From contig CAJTMS010000038.1 in NCBI GenBank assembly GCA_910577155.1, positions 2,881 through 20,976 on the forward strand: a stretch of 18,096 nucleotides of DNA, written 5' to 3'. This DNA comes from an uncultured Mailhella sp. GTDB lineage: Bacteria > Desulfobacterota > Desulfovibrionia > Desulfovibrionales > Desulfovibrionaceae. The first letter of the stretch is position 1; each line of letters begins with the position of its first letter. Shown piece by piece: positions 1 through 6,907 of this stretch. A program made the position numbers and the translations under genes. Below the pieces are notes generated by a model, which was not told the origin of the DNA, searched no databases, and worked only from the letters and a program-made list of their open reading frames with translations.

Positions 1-36
1 GCGGATAGCGACAGCAGAGATAATCATTTCCCCCAT
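1..36 (-). CDS. Possible 5' end of another minus-strand gene, cut by the window edge
   Basis: Reading the minus strand from 36 to 1 gives twelve open codons, MGEMIISAVAIR, running off the left edge. Candidate starts are the ATG at 36-34, directly after the T tract of the operon terminator, and the in-frame ATG at 27-25. A G-rich stretch precedes the second start but is very close to it. The piece is too short to assign a family, and it could simply be chance open frame. A TATAAT-like sequence within the terminator hairpin might double as its promoter, but that is speculative. Confidence 0.25.
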   Translation of the reverse strand, partial: MGEMIISAVAIR

Positions 37-76
37 AAAAAAAAAATTTTATAATTATCTTTTGTAATTATAAAAT
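37..76 (-). terminator. Rho-independent-type terminator of the GT2-rfb-bioB-tlyA-GT9 operon
   Basis: A perfect 12-bp inverted repeat (46-57 against 65-76) with a 7-nt loop is followed on the minus strand by ten T residues (46-37). It lies 30 nt after the stop codon of the last operon gene. The stem is entirely A/T, so it is weaker than a GC-rich terminator, but the perfect pairing and long T tract support the call. On the plus strand no T run follows the hairpin, so it should act in one direction only. Confidence 0.75.
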
Positions 77-106
77 CAACCTGATACTAAAATAAAGCAA
101 TAAATT

Positions 107-1198
107 TTATTCATAAAATGGACTGCTTAGCAAATCGGCAAATTTTTCCAATGCCTTATCCACGGTAATACAATTAATAAGCGGATATTCTTCCGGCACA
201 AAATCAGTTTTTTTTCCTTCCTGATAGGCTTGCAGGTCATGCAAATACTTTTGATATGCCTCATCGGATAAACGAACTTCTACCTGCCTTGCCGTCCCTT
301 TTGGGGGATTTTTCGGGTCATAATGCCAAAAAGAAGCGGTTTCCGATAAAATAATTAATGCGGGAATATTGAGAGCCAGTGCCATATGCTGCGGAGCAGA
401 CGTATTGCCGATATGAAAGGAAGCAAACGACATGCATGCCATTGTTCCCCGTAAGGAAAGGGGTTTTTCCGGCATGCACACATGCTTGGGATCAATGGCA
501 AGCAAATGTTTTACCTGCTCATCTTCACCGGGAGCGCGGATAACAAAAAATTTAAAGCTCTGATACTCGGCAAGAACAGCCTGCACCAATTCCTTGTAAT
601 ATTTCCAACGCCGTTTAGGGTGCTTATGGGTGGCGTCAAGGGTGATAAAGGGAGTATTTTCCGTTATGCCGAGGGAAAACAAAATTTCCCGGGCTTTTTC
701 TTTTTCTTCTTCGGTCACATAAAGCTGCGGTTTTCTTTCTTCCGGAACAAGACCAAGAGGAGCAAGAACCCGTGTCTTTGAAAAAGACGTATATTCTTCC
801 GTATTTTCGGGAACTGCGCAATGCGTATACAAAAATTTTCTGTAAGCGTGCCGCGGAGCAAAGGATAAGCGATATTTTGCCCCGGAAAAGAGGGTAGCCA
901 GCTGACAGCGCGGAAGCTGCTGCAAATCTGCCACCACATCAAAATGTTTTGTTTTTAAATTCCGATAAAAAGCAATTTGTTTTAAAAAACTTTTATCTTT
1001 TGGAAATGTTATGATTTCATCAAGATAGGGGTCTTTTTCGATAAGGGGAACACATTTGAGTTCTGTGAGCAAAGTCAGTTTTGCTTGAGGAAAGGCTTTT
1101 TTTACGGCTTCAAATACAGGCGTAGTCACCGCCACGTCCCCTAATTGCCGCTGCTGGATAATTAAAATATTTTGAGGTGGTTCTGTAATATTCTGCAT
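107..1198 (-). CDS. Glycosyltransferase family 9 protein (heptosyltransferase-like)
   Basis: This 363-residue protein resembles ADP-heptose:LPS heptosyltransferases (WaaC/WaaF, RfaF type). These cytoplasmic-face enzymes add heptose to the lipopolysaccharide inner core. Visible landmarks are the N-terminal block with LGDVAVTTPVFEAVKKAFP near residues 19-37, typical of the first Rossmann-like domain of GT9, and a C-terminal block HIGNTSAPQHMALALNIP in the place where the family usually has a DSGPMHLAAAL-like nucleotide-sugar loop. Length matches the family (about 340-380). It is the last gene of the operon, 9 nt after tlyA, and a terminator follows. The altered loop (GNTSAPQH) and lack of experimental context mean the sugar could be something other than heptose. 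Family is confident; donor and acceptor are not. Confidence 0.85.
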   Translation of the reverse strand: MQNITEPPQNILIIQQRQLGDVAVTTPVFEAVKKAFPQAKLTLLTELKCVPLIEKDPYLDEIITFPKDKSFLKQIAFYRNLKTKHFDVVADLQQLPRCQLATLFSGAKYRLSFAPRHAYRKFLYTHCAVPENTEEYTSFSKTRVLAPLGLVPEERKPQLYVTEEEKEKAREILFSLGITENTPFITLDATHKHPKRRWKYYKELVQAVLAEYQSFKFFVIRAPGEDEQVKHLLAIDPKHVCMPEKPLSLRGTMACMSFASFHIGNTSAPQHMALALNIPALIILSETASFWHYDPKNPPKGTARQVEVRLSDEAYQKYLHDLQAYQEGKKTDFVPEEYPLINCITVDKALEKFADLLSSPFYE

Positions 1199-1207
1199 AG
1201 TTCTTTA

Positions 1208-1978
1208 TTATTCTTCAGCATTTTTCCGCCAGCAGGCAACATATTCCTGATTGCCCTTTGGACCTTTAATCATGGCAGGTGTTACCCCTAAACATTCCAA
1301 ACCCAAATTTTCGCAAAAATGCAAAACTTTATTGACCGCTTCCTGCCGGACAGTCTCATCGCGCACAACACCTTTATCTGTCCGGTGGGCGCCCACTTCA
1401 AACTGCGGTTTAATCAGGCACACAATCAAGCCGCCTTTTTTCACGCTTTTCATACAGGGAGGAATAATAAGGGTCAGGGAAATAAAGGAAACATCAGAAA
1501 CCATGATATCCACTTTTTCCGGCAGTAAATTTTCATCAGCATACCGCAGATTAATGCCTTCCATATTCACAACCTGCGGATGCTGCTGCATTTTTTCATG
1601 AAGCTGTGCATGCCCCACATCCACGGCATAAACCTTTTTCGCTCCAAACTGCAAAAGACAATCGGTAAAACCTCCCGTGGAAGCCCCTGCGTCAAGGCAT
1701 GTACAGCCTGTCACATCAAGGTGAAAATGCTCAATAGCCGTTAAAAGTTTATACCCGCCGCGGCTCACGAAACGCTCTTTGCCAAGCAGCATAAAAACCG
1801 TATCCGCGGCATAATTTTGCCCTGCTTTTAAAACAGGTGTCGGTTTGACCCCCTCCGGCAGTTCCTTTTGCGGGTCAATCACAACCTGCCCTGCCATAAT
1901 AAGGCGTTTTGCCTGCTCCCTGCTCTCTGCCAAGCCTTGTTCAAAAACAAGTTGATCTGCCCGCATTTTTTTTGCCAT
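1208..1978 (-). CDS. tlyA: TlyA-family rRNA 2'-O-methyltransferase (S4 plus FtsJ-like domains)
   Basis: The product is predicted to methylate ribose 2'-OH groups of rRNA with S-adenosylmethionine; characterised TlyA acts on 23S C1920 and, in some species, 16S C1409. An S4 RNA-binding domain occupies about residues 1-65 (QGLAESREQAKRLIMAGQV), then the conserved FVSRGGYKL joins it to a Rossmann methyltransferase with the SAM loop LDAGASTGGFTD (residues 95-106). Likely catalytic residues of the K-D-K type are K77, D162 (SDVSFISL) and K190 (LIKPQFE). I chose the ATG at 1978: it has GGAG five bases upstream and sits 2 nt after the bioB stop. The ATG at 1993, five codons upstream, would overlap bioB and has no better ribosome site. 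This gives 256 residues, usual for the family. Older 'haemolysin A' names are misleading. Confidence 0.93.
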   Translation of the reverse strand: MAKKMRADQLVFEQGLAESREQAKRLIMAGQVVIDPQKELPEGVKPTPVLKAGQNYAADTVFMLLGKERFVSRGGYKLLTAIEHFHLDVTGCTCLDAGASTGGFTDCLLQFGAKKVYAVDVGHAQLHEKMQQHPQVVNMEGINLRYADENLLPEKVDIMVSDVSFISLTLIIPPCMKSVKKGGLIVCLIKPQFEVGAHRTDKGVVRDETVRQEAVNKVLHFCENLGLECLGVTPAMIKGPKGNQEYVACWRKNAEE

Positions 1979-1980
1979 GC

Positions 1981-2961
1981 TCACTCCGCACAAAAACCAA
2001 GTGTTTTAAACATGGCTTTATCTTCTTCCACACCAATGCCTTGCGTGGTCAGCATATCGCCCGTAATAAGGGCGTTCGCCCCGCTTTCAAAACAGCGTCT
2101 CCCGTTATCAGGCAATAGTTTTCTTCCGCCCGCAAGACGCAAATATGCTTTGGGCAAAATAAAACGGTATAAGGCTAAAGAGCGGATAATTTCTTCATAG
2201 GGCAAAGCCCCATTACGGGCAAACGGAGTGCCCTCAATGGGGAATAAAATATTAATCGGCACGGACAAAATTCCTAATTCCTGCAGGGAAAACGCCATAT
2301 CTATCCTGTCTTCCAAAGCTTCGCCAAGCCCCCAAATACCACCGCTGCAGACTTCCAGACCACATTCCTGAGCCTGCCGTATAGACCGGATTTTATCCGC
2401 AAAACTGTGGGTTGTGCAAATGTTCGGAAAAAAATTGTCCGAACTTTCCAAATTATTATGCACACGGGTCAAACCATGTTCTTTCAAAAGAAGATACTCT
2501 TCTTTTGTCAGCAAACCGAGGGAAGCACAGCAGGAAACAGAACTGCTTTCCTTTATTTTTTTTATGAAACGTGCAAGGGCGTGCATATCCTGCGTTGTTG
2601 GTTTTCTTCCGGAACAAACCAGAGAATATCGTCCGATTCCAGCCTGTTCAGCCTTTTTAGCCTGCTCAATAATTATATTTTCCGAAAGCAAAGAATATTC
2701 TGCGCTTTTTGTCCGATAAAAAGAAGATTGAGCACAAAATTTACAGTCTTCCGAACAGCGTCCGCTTTTTGCATTGACAATACAACAAATATCAACACGT
2801 TTTCCGCAAAAAAATTCCCGAATTTGATTTGCTTTTTTTGCCAGATATGCAATATCAGCCTGACTGAGCAAAATAATCTCTTCTTTTGTCAGCAAAAATC
2901 CGTCCATAACTTTTTGCGTAAGGACATCAACACTCGCATTGGGCAAAACAAAAGACTGCAT
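1981..2961 (-). CDS. bioB: Biotin synthase
   Basis: BioB is a radical-SAM enzyme that inserts sulfur into dethiobiotin to form biotin, the last step of the pathway, in the cytoplasm. The 326-residue protein has the radical-SAM cysteine triad C69-x3-C73-x2-C76 (GRCSEDCKFCAQ). The cysteines expected to hold the second iron-sulfur cluster are C116, C145 and C205 (in VCSGGIWGLGE), and the matching arginine region is RLAGGR at 275-280. PINILFPIEGTPF is also typical. All catalytic residues appear intact. The ATG at 2961 directly abuts the rfbC stop codon (TAAATG), with an AGG element inside the end of rfbC as ribosome site, so translation is probably coupled. No other biotin gene is visible; a bioB embedded in a surface-sugar operon is unusual. 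Confidence 0.95.
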   Translation of the reverse strand: MQSFVLPNASVDVLTQKVMDGFLLTKEEIILLSQADIAYLAKKANQIREFFCGKRVDICCIVNAKSGRCSEDCKFCAQSSFYRTKSAEYSLLSENIIIEQAKKAEQAGIGRYSLVCSGRKPTTQDMHALARFIKKIKESSSVSCCASLGLLTKEEYLLLKEHGLTRVHNNLESSDNFFPNICTTHSFADKIRSIRQAQECGLEVCSGGIWGLGEALEDRIDMAFSLQELGILSVPINILFPIEGTPFARNGALPYEEIIRSLALYRFILPKAYLRLAGGRKLLPDNGRRCFESGANALITGDMLTTQGIGVEEDKAMFKTLGFCAE

Positions 2962-3507
2962 TTATTTACCTATGGACTGACAATATGCTTTAAAAGAAGG
3001 TGCAGCTTTGTCTTTTTCCGATAAAATGGGATTTGCAATACCCCAATGTATCGCAAGATCAGGATCAGCATAGTGAATAGAGGCTTCGTACTGCGGATAA
3101 TAATAATCTGTACATTTATAGTGAAAATGGGCAATTTCGCTTGTTACGGCAAAGCCATGGGCAAGTCCCGGCTCAATCCACAGCTGCCACTGATTATCAG
3201 CAGACAGTTCTACCCCGTACCATTTTCCAAAAGTGGGGGAATGGGGGCGAATATCAACAGCAATATCAAACACGGAACCCAAGGATACGGAAACAAGTTT
3301 TCCCTGAGCATGTTCCTTTTGGTAATGCAGTCCGCGCAAAACTCCATATACGGAACGGGAATGATTATCCTGCACAAAAGGAAACTTAATTCCGATTTCC
3401 TCATAGCGTTCTTTTTGCCATGTTTCCACAAAAAGCCCGCGATTATCGCCAAAAATTTTTGGCTTTACAAGAATAACCCCTTGTATGGGTGTTCTTTCAA
3501 ATTCCAT
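2962..3507 (-). CDS. rfbC: dTDP-4-dehydrorhamnose 3,5-epimerase
   Basis: RfbC (RmlC) epimerises C3 and C5 of dTDP-4-keto-6-deoxy-D-glucose, the third step towards dTDP-L-rhamnose. The 181-residue cupin protein shows FGDNRGLFVET (19-29), VQDNHS (45-50), RGLHYQ with the catalytic base H61, and a YKCTDYY segment whose Y130 matches the family's catalytic tyrosine. The conserved LSEKDKAAP segment lies near the C terminus. Length is normal. The gene lies 6 nt after rfbA, with GAGG just before the ATG. Because RmlD is not in the window, the end product could be L-rhamnose (RmlD elsewhere) or another dTDP-6-deoxyhexose. Confidence 0.94.
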   Translation of the reverse strand: MEFERTPIQGVILVKPKIFGDNRGLFVETWQKERYEEIGIKFPFVQDNHSRSVYGVLRGLHYQKEHAQGKLVSVSLGSVFDIAVDIRPHSPTFGKWYGVELSADNQWQLWIEPGLAHGFAVTSEIAHFHYKCTDYYYPQYEASIHYADPDLAIHWGIANPILSEKDKAAPSFKAYCQSIGK

Positions 3508-3513
3508 TCTTCC

Positions 3514-4395
3514 TCAATTCCTTTCATTAACAAGCTCAATCAAATATTGCCCATATTCGTTTTTTTCCATGGGTTTTGCAAGCTTTAACACATCTTCTTT
3601 TGTAATATAGCCATTTCTCCATGCTATTTCTTCAATACAGGCAATTTTCAAACCTTGCCGCTTTTCCACCGCATGAACAAAGGAGCTTGCTTCAAGCAGA
3701 GATTCATGCGTTCCCGTATCAAGCCATGCAACCCCGCGTCCCAAAAGTTCCACATTCAATTTTTGGTTGGCAAGATAAATTTTGTTAACGTCCGTAATTT
3801 CCAGTTCACCACGGGCGGAAGGTTTAATTTTCTTTGCAATATCAAGCACTTCTTCATCATAAAAATATAAGCCTGTCACAGCATAATTTGACTTGGGCTT
3901 GTGCGGCTTTTCTTCTATGCTCAGGGCTTTGAAATTATCGTCAAACTCAACAACTCCATAACGTTCAGGGTCATTGACATGATAGCCGAAAACCGTTGCC
4001 CCCTGCTCTATTTTCTTTGCATTCAAAGCTTTGGCGATAAGCCCGGTGCCGAAGAAAATATTATCCCCCAAAATAAGGCAGGTATGATGTCCTTTAATAT
4101 AGGGTTCGGCAAGCAAAAATGCTTGTGCAAGCCCTTCAGGGTGTTCCTGCACAACATAATGGAATACACAGCCGTATTCTTCCCCTGTTCCCAGTAATCT
4201 TTGAAAAAGGGGCAAGTGCTCAGGCGTTGAAATTATCACAATCTCACGGATTTTCGCCTGCATAAGCACAGATAAAGGATAATAAATCATAGGCTTATCA
4301 TAAATGGGCATAAGCTGTTTGCTCACACTTTTTGTCATGGGATACAAACGTGTTCCTGAGCCGCCGGCTAAAATAATTCCAACCCATTTCTTCAT
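3514..4395 (-). CDS. rfbA: Glucose-1-phosphate thymidylyltransferase
   Basis: RfbA (RmlA) joins glucose-1-phosphate and dTTP to give dTDP-glucose and pyrophosphate, the entry step of the dTDP-rhamnose pathway. The 293-residue protein begins with the nucleotidyltransferase signature LAGGSGTRLYPMT (9-21) followed by K26 in SVSKQLMPIYDKPMIYYPL. The metal-binding aspartate is D111 in ILGDNIFFG. EEKPHKPKSNYAVTGLYFYD and LDTGTHESLLEAS are further family blocks. Length matches homotetrameric RmlA. The ATG at 4395 is preceded by GAGGGAG that overlaps the rfbB stop region, with 12 nt between the genes. Order rfbB-rfbA-rfbC on one transcript supports a single pathway. Confidence 0.96.
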   Translation of the reverse strand: MKKWVGIILAGGSGTRLYPMTKSVSKQLMPIYDKPMIYYPLSVLMQAKIREIVIISTPEHLPLFQRLLGTGEEYGCVFHYVVQEHPEGLAQAFLLAEPYIKGHHTCLILGDNIFFGTGLIAKALNAKKIEQGATVFGYHVNDPERYGVVEFDDNFKALSIEEKPHKPKSNYAVTGLYFYDEEVLDIAKKIKPSARGELEITDVNKIYLANQKLNVELLGRGVAWLDTGTHESLLEASSFVHAVEKRQGLKIACIEEIAWRNGYITKEDVLKLAKPMEKNEYGQYLIELVNERN

Positions 4396-4407
4396 GCGTT
4401 TCTCCCT

Positions 4408-5475
4408 CTATCTGCCTTGATAATTTTTTTCTATCCAGCGGCGGTATTCTCCGCTTTGCACGTTTTCCACCCATGCTTCATTTTCCAAATACCATTTTAC
4501 GGTATCTGCCAAACCGTCTTTAAAATTATGCTTCGGCTTCCAGCCAAGCTCAGTTTTAATTTTCGTACAGTCAATGGCATAGCGGAAATCATGCCCCAGT
4601 CTGTCTGTCACAAACTGTATCAATGTTTCATATTTGCCGTCAGCATGGGGACGAAGCTCATCCAAGACAGCACAAATAGTCCGTACCACTTCAATATTGC
4701 TTTTTTCACTGTTTCCGCCAATACAATAGGTTTCTCCCACGTTTCCTTTTGCAAGAACAAGATGAATAGCCTCACAATGGTCTTCCACATGGAGCCAGTC
4801 GCGTATATTTTCCCCTGTTCCATACACAGGCAGGGCTTTGCGCTTCAAGGCATTAAGCGTGACAAGCGGAATGAGTTTTTCCGGAAACTGCCGTGGTCCG
4901 TAGTTATTGGAGCAATTGGTAATCAAACAGGGAAATCCGTAGGTTTCATAATATGCCCGTACAAAGTGGTCGCTGGAGGCTTTGCTTGCGGAATAAGGGC
5001 TGTTGGGTGCAAAAGCTGTTTTTTCCGTAAACGCTTTATCCCCCGGCTGCAGTGCTCCATATACTTCGTCGGTGGAAACATGCAGAAAACGGAAATTTTT
5101 AAAGAGGGCACTTTCCCTATCCAGACTGTCATACCATTCTTTTACCGCCCGCAGCAAAATACTTGTACCCAAGACATTGGTGCGGACAAAGGCATCCGGA
5201 TCAAGAATTGACCTGTCCACATGACTTTCAGCAGCAAAATTGACTACAGCCGCAGGTTCATATTCTTTGCAGATATATTGTACCAATTCATAATTCCCAA
5301 TATCCCCGTGCACAAAAACATGAGCGGGATTACCCTGCAGACTTTGGAGATTTCCCAAATTTCCCGAATAGGTTAATTTATCCAAATTGACAACACGATA
5401 TCCTGTCTGTATTGCCGTAAGTACATAACAAGATCCAATAAAACCGGCTCCGCCTGTGACTAAAATTGTTTTCAT
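4408..5475 (-). CDS. rfbB: dTDP-glucose 4,6-dehydratase
   Basis: RfbB (RmlB) converts dTDP-glucose to dTDP-4-keto-6-deoxyglucose using tightly bound NAD. It is an extended short-chain dehydrogenase of 355 residues, the usual size. The NAD-binding GGAGFIGS spans 8-15. The dehydratase triad appears as T135-D136-E137 in STDEVYG, and the YxxxK pair is Y161/K165 in PYSASKASSDH. NCSNNYGPRQFPEKLIPL and VEDHCEAIHLV are strong RmlB blocks that separate it from other epimerases. It follows the GT2 gene by 12 nt and has a GGTGG ribosome site just before the ATG. Confidence 0.96.
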   Translation of the reverse strand: MKTILVTGGAGFIGSCYVLTAIQTGYRVVNLDKLTYSGNLGNLQSLQGNPAHVFVHGDIGNYELVQYICKEYEPAAVVNFAAESHVDRSILDPDAFVRTNVLGTSILLRAVKEWYDSLDRESALFKNFRFLHVSTDEVYGALQPGDKAFTEKTAFAPNSPYSASKASSDHFVRAYYETYGFPCLITNCSNNYGPRQFPEKLIPLVTLNALKRKALPVYGTGENIRDWLHVEDHCEAIHLVLAKGNVGETYCIGGNSEKSNIEVVRTICAVLDELRPHADGKYETLIQFVTDRLGHDFRYAIDCTKIKTELGWKPKHNFKDGLADTVKWYLENEAWVENVQSGEYRRWIEKNYQGR

Positions 5476-5487
5476 TTTCCACCACGT

Positions 5488-6402
5488 TTATTGATATAAA
5501 GCACGAATTTTTCTCCGCAGAGAACTGAGGGGAATAATTCGTGAAATTGTTAAAAGACTTTCCACAAAGACATAATACCATAAGGAATAATAAAAACAAA
5601 ATACACGCTTTTTATGCATTTTTTTCGGAAATGTATATTTTAGCCTTGTATATTCCTCACCCCAGTTATCATAAAAGCGCTTTTGGTTTCGTGCCATATA
5701 TTCACTTGTTTTTTTCTTTCCAAAAGAGGCATGGGATTTATGATACACGTACAGATTTTCCATAAAAACACAGCGAAAACCCCGTTTATGGGCACGCATG
5801 CAAAAATCCAGTTCTTCAAAATAACCGGGACTGTATGCCTCATCAAAAAGCCCTATAGCCTCCAAGCAGGAACGGCGTATGGAAAAGCACGCTCCGTCAG
5901 GAAAAACAATATCCGGATAACAAGGGATAATTTCATGGGCTTTTTTATTGACAGCGCCGACAAGCACAGGCAGGGTTCGGGCATTCAATTCCTGTTTTTG
6001 AAAAGTAAGAGGAACAGAAAACGGATTTCCATGGGATAAAACAGGACTTGCTACCCCGATTTTCTCATCATATTCAAAACAGGTCAAAATCCGAGCGGTA
6101 AAATCTTTGGGAATATATGTATCACTGTTTAATAAGGTAATAATATCACCAGCTGTATGGGAAATACCGTCATTGACAGAATGGAGATAGCCTTGATTTT
6201 TTTCATGCCGTATGAGCGTCACACAAGGATATGCTGCAGCAAAATCATCCAATATTCTTTGTGTTTCCTCTTGTGATGCATCATCAACAATAACAAGTTC
6301 CGCCCTTGAAAAATCAAGAGAGCTTGCCAAAGACTGCAGGCAAAGCATAACATCACCGGGGGCATTATACACGGTCAGAACAACGGAATGATTGAACAAC
6401 AT
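5488..6402 (-). CDS. Family 2 (GT-A) glycosyltransferase
   Basis: This 304-residue protein is a GT2 transferase, of the type that moves sugars such as rhamnose to lipid- or protein-linked glycans at the inner face of the membrane. The GT-A nucleotide-sugar fold is marked by VIVDDASQEE (D40, D41), the DxD-like NSD at 92-94 in LLNSDTYIPKD, and the acceptor/catalytic block GYFEELDFCMRAHKRGF. The C terminus is basic with a short hydrophobic stretch that may touch the membrane. I start it at the ATG at 6402, which has GAGGAG four bases upstream. The in-frame ATG at 6432 lies upstream of the predicted -10 box, so it could not be in the transcript. As first gene of the rfb operon, a rhamnosyltransferase role is plausible but unproven. 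Confidence 0.88.
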   Translation of the reverse strand: MLFNHSVVLTVYNAPGDVMLCLQSLASSLDFSRAELVIVDDASQEETQRILDDFAAAYPCVTLIRHEKNQGYLHSVNDGISHTAGDIITLLNSDTYIPKDFTARILTCFEYDEKIGVASPVLSHGNPFSVPLTFQKQELNARTLPVLVGAVNKKAHEIIPCYPDIVFPDGACFSIRRSCLEAIGLFDEAYSPGYFEELDFCMRAHKRGFRCVFMENLYVYHKSHASFGKKKTSEYMARNQKRFYDNWGEEYTRLKYTFPKKMHKKRVFCFYYSLWYYVFVESLLTISRIIPLSSLRRKIRALYQ

Positions 6403-6423
6403 ATTTCTCCTCAATAAAATATC

Positions 6424-6452
6424 AGTATACAAAGAAGAAACAAGAAAGACAA
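6424..6452 (-). promoter_or_regulatory. Sigma70-type promoter of the seven-gene glycan operon
   Basis: On the minus strand TTGTCT (6452-6447, four of six consensus bases) is followed after exactly 17 bp by TATACT (6429-6424, five of six). Transcription would begin near 6417, leaving a leader of about 15 nt that contains only the GAGGAG ribosome site of the GT2 gene. It lies between the tRNA-Lys terminator and the first operon gene, where a promoter is needed. Confidence 0.7.
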
Positions 6453-6475
6453 ATTAAAAATTAAAAGACAATATG

Positions 6476-6500
6476 AAAAAAGCCACCGTGAAAGGTGGCT
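6476..6500 (-). terminator. Rho-independent terminator after tRNA-Lys copy 1
   Basis: On the minus strand AGCCACC, a six-base loop (tttcac) and GGTGGCT form a perfect 7-bp GC-rich stem followed by six T residues. It begins 6 nt after the encoded CCA end of the tRNA at 6507, so it ends the tRNA transcript and insulates the glycan operon. Confidence 0.88.
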
Positions 6501-6506
6501 CAAAAA

Positions 6507-6582
6507 TGGTGGGGTGTGCAGGATTCGAACCTGCGACTCTCTGCTTAAAAGGCAGGTACTCTACCGACTGAGTTAACACCCC
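6507..6582 (-). tRNA. tRNA-Lys (TTT), copy 1
   Basis: The 76-nt cloverleaf on the minus strand has acceptor GGGGTGT/ACACCCC, D stem ACTC/GAGT, and T arm GCAGG-TTCGAAT-CCTGC. The anticodon loop is CTTTTAA with anticodon TTT at 6549-6547, reading lysine AAA/AAG. The 3' CCA is encoded. The anticodon stem closes with a C27-A43 mismatch, so only four pairs are canonical. It is identical over all 76 nt to the copy at 6641-6716. Confidence 0.96.
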
Positions 6583-6601
6583 GATTTGTCGCAACTATAT
6601 A

Positions 6602-6646
6602 GAATAAAACCACCACAATAAAGGCAGTTTTTTTCTGCTGTGGTGG
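6602..6646 (-). promoter_or_regulatory. Terminator- or attenuator-like hairpin overlapping the 3' end of tRNA-Lys copy 2
   Basis: In the minus-strand transcript CCACCACA (6646-6639) can pair with TGTGGTGG (6617-6610). An inner GCAG/CTGC helix closes an A7 loop, a 6-nt bulge (CTTTAT) lies on the 3' side, and TTTTATT follows. The 5' arm includes the last two acceptor bases and the ACCA end of tRNA-Lys copy 2. The fold would therefore compete with the mature tRNA fold and could cause partial termination between the two copies. It is read directly from the sequence; function is inference. Confidence 0.5.
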
Positions 6647-6716
6647 GGTGTGCAGGATTCGAACCTGCGACTCTCTGCTTAAAAGGCAGGTACTCTACCG
6701 ACTGAGTTAACACCCC
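6641..6716 (-). tRNA. tRNA-Lys (TTT), copy 2
   Basis: This second 76-nt lysine tRNA has the same sequence as copy 1, including the encoded CCA, anticodon TTT (6683-6681) and the C27-A43 mismatch. A 58-nt spacer separates the copies, and transcription on the minus strand reads copy 2 first. Only copy 2 has a clear promoter upstream, so copy 1 probably depends on read-through. Perfect identity suggests recent duplication or gene conversion. Confidence 0.96.
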
Positions 6717-6732
6717 CTACAAGAAAATTCCT

Positions 6733-6759
6733 TTTATATTAAGCAACGTATGAAGTCAA
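6733..6759 (-). promoter_or_regulatory. Promoter of the tRNA-Lys pair
   Basis: On the minus strand TTGACT (6759-6754) is followed after 15 bp by TATAAA (6738-6733); read as TAAAAG, the spacing is 17. It lies 17 nt upstream of the tRNA 5' end. An A7-TA-T7 palindrome at 6762-6777 sits directly upstream and could serve as an UP element. The same arrangement precedes tRNA-Leu and pseB. Confidence 0.65.
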
Positions 6760-6827
6760 GCAAAAAAATATTTTTTTTTATTTTTTACAAACAATAAAAA
6801 ATCAACCGGTTAGAATACATAATTATT

Positions 6828-6856
6828 TTGACACTTCCCAAAGAATACGCTATGCA
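6828..6856 (+). promoter_or_regulatory. Possible promoter of the AsmA-family gene
   Basis: A perfect TTGACA (6828-6833) is followed after 17 bp by TATGCA (6851-6856), which matches only the first three bases of the -10 consensus. A better -10-like CATAAT at 6862-6867 is too far away (28 bp). The position, about 50-80 nt before the start codon and divergent from the tRNA promoter, is suitable. Confidence 0.45.
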
Positions 6857-6907
6857 GAAAGCATAATACTGTCTATTCAGAATACAAATATGCCTGCGAG
6901 GTATCCT

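Noticed and set aside
2407..3024. A 205-codon open frame on the plus strand opposite bioB and rfbC
   Set aside because: It spans the junction of two well-supported genes on the other strand, and its composition (rich in F, C and K) is that of an antisense shadow.
4417..5211. A 264-codon open frame on the plus strand opposite rfbB
   Set aside because: It is fully antisense to a strongly supported rfbB, has no family-like motifs and no ribosome site in context; it is a mirror of the real gene.
6762..6777. A7-TA-T7 palindrome as a regulator binding site or terminator
   Set aside because: It is a plain AT tract between divergent promoters; an UP element is enough to explain it, and the loop would be too small for a terminator.
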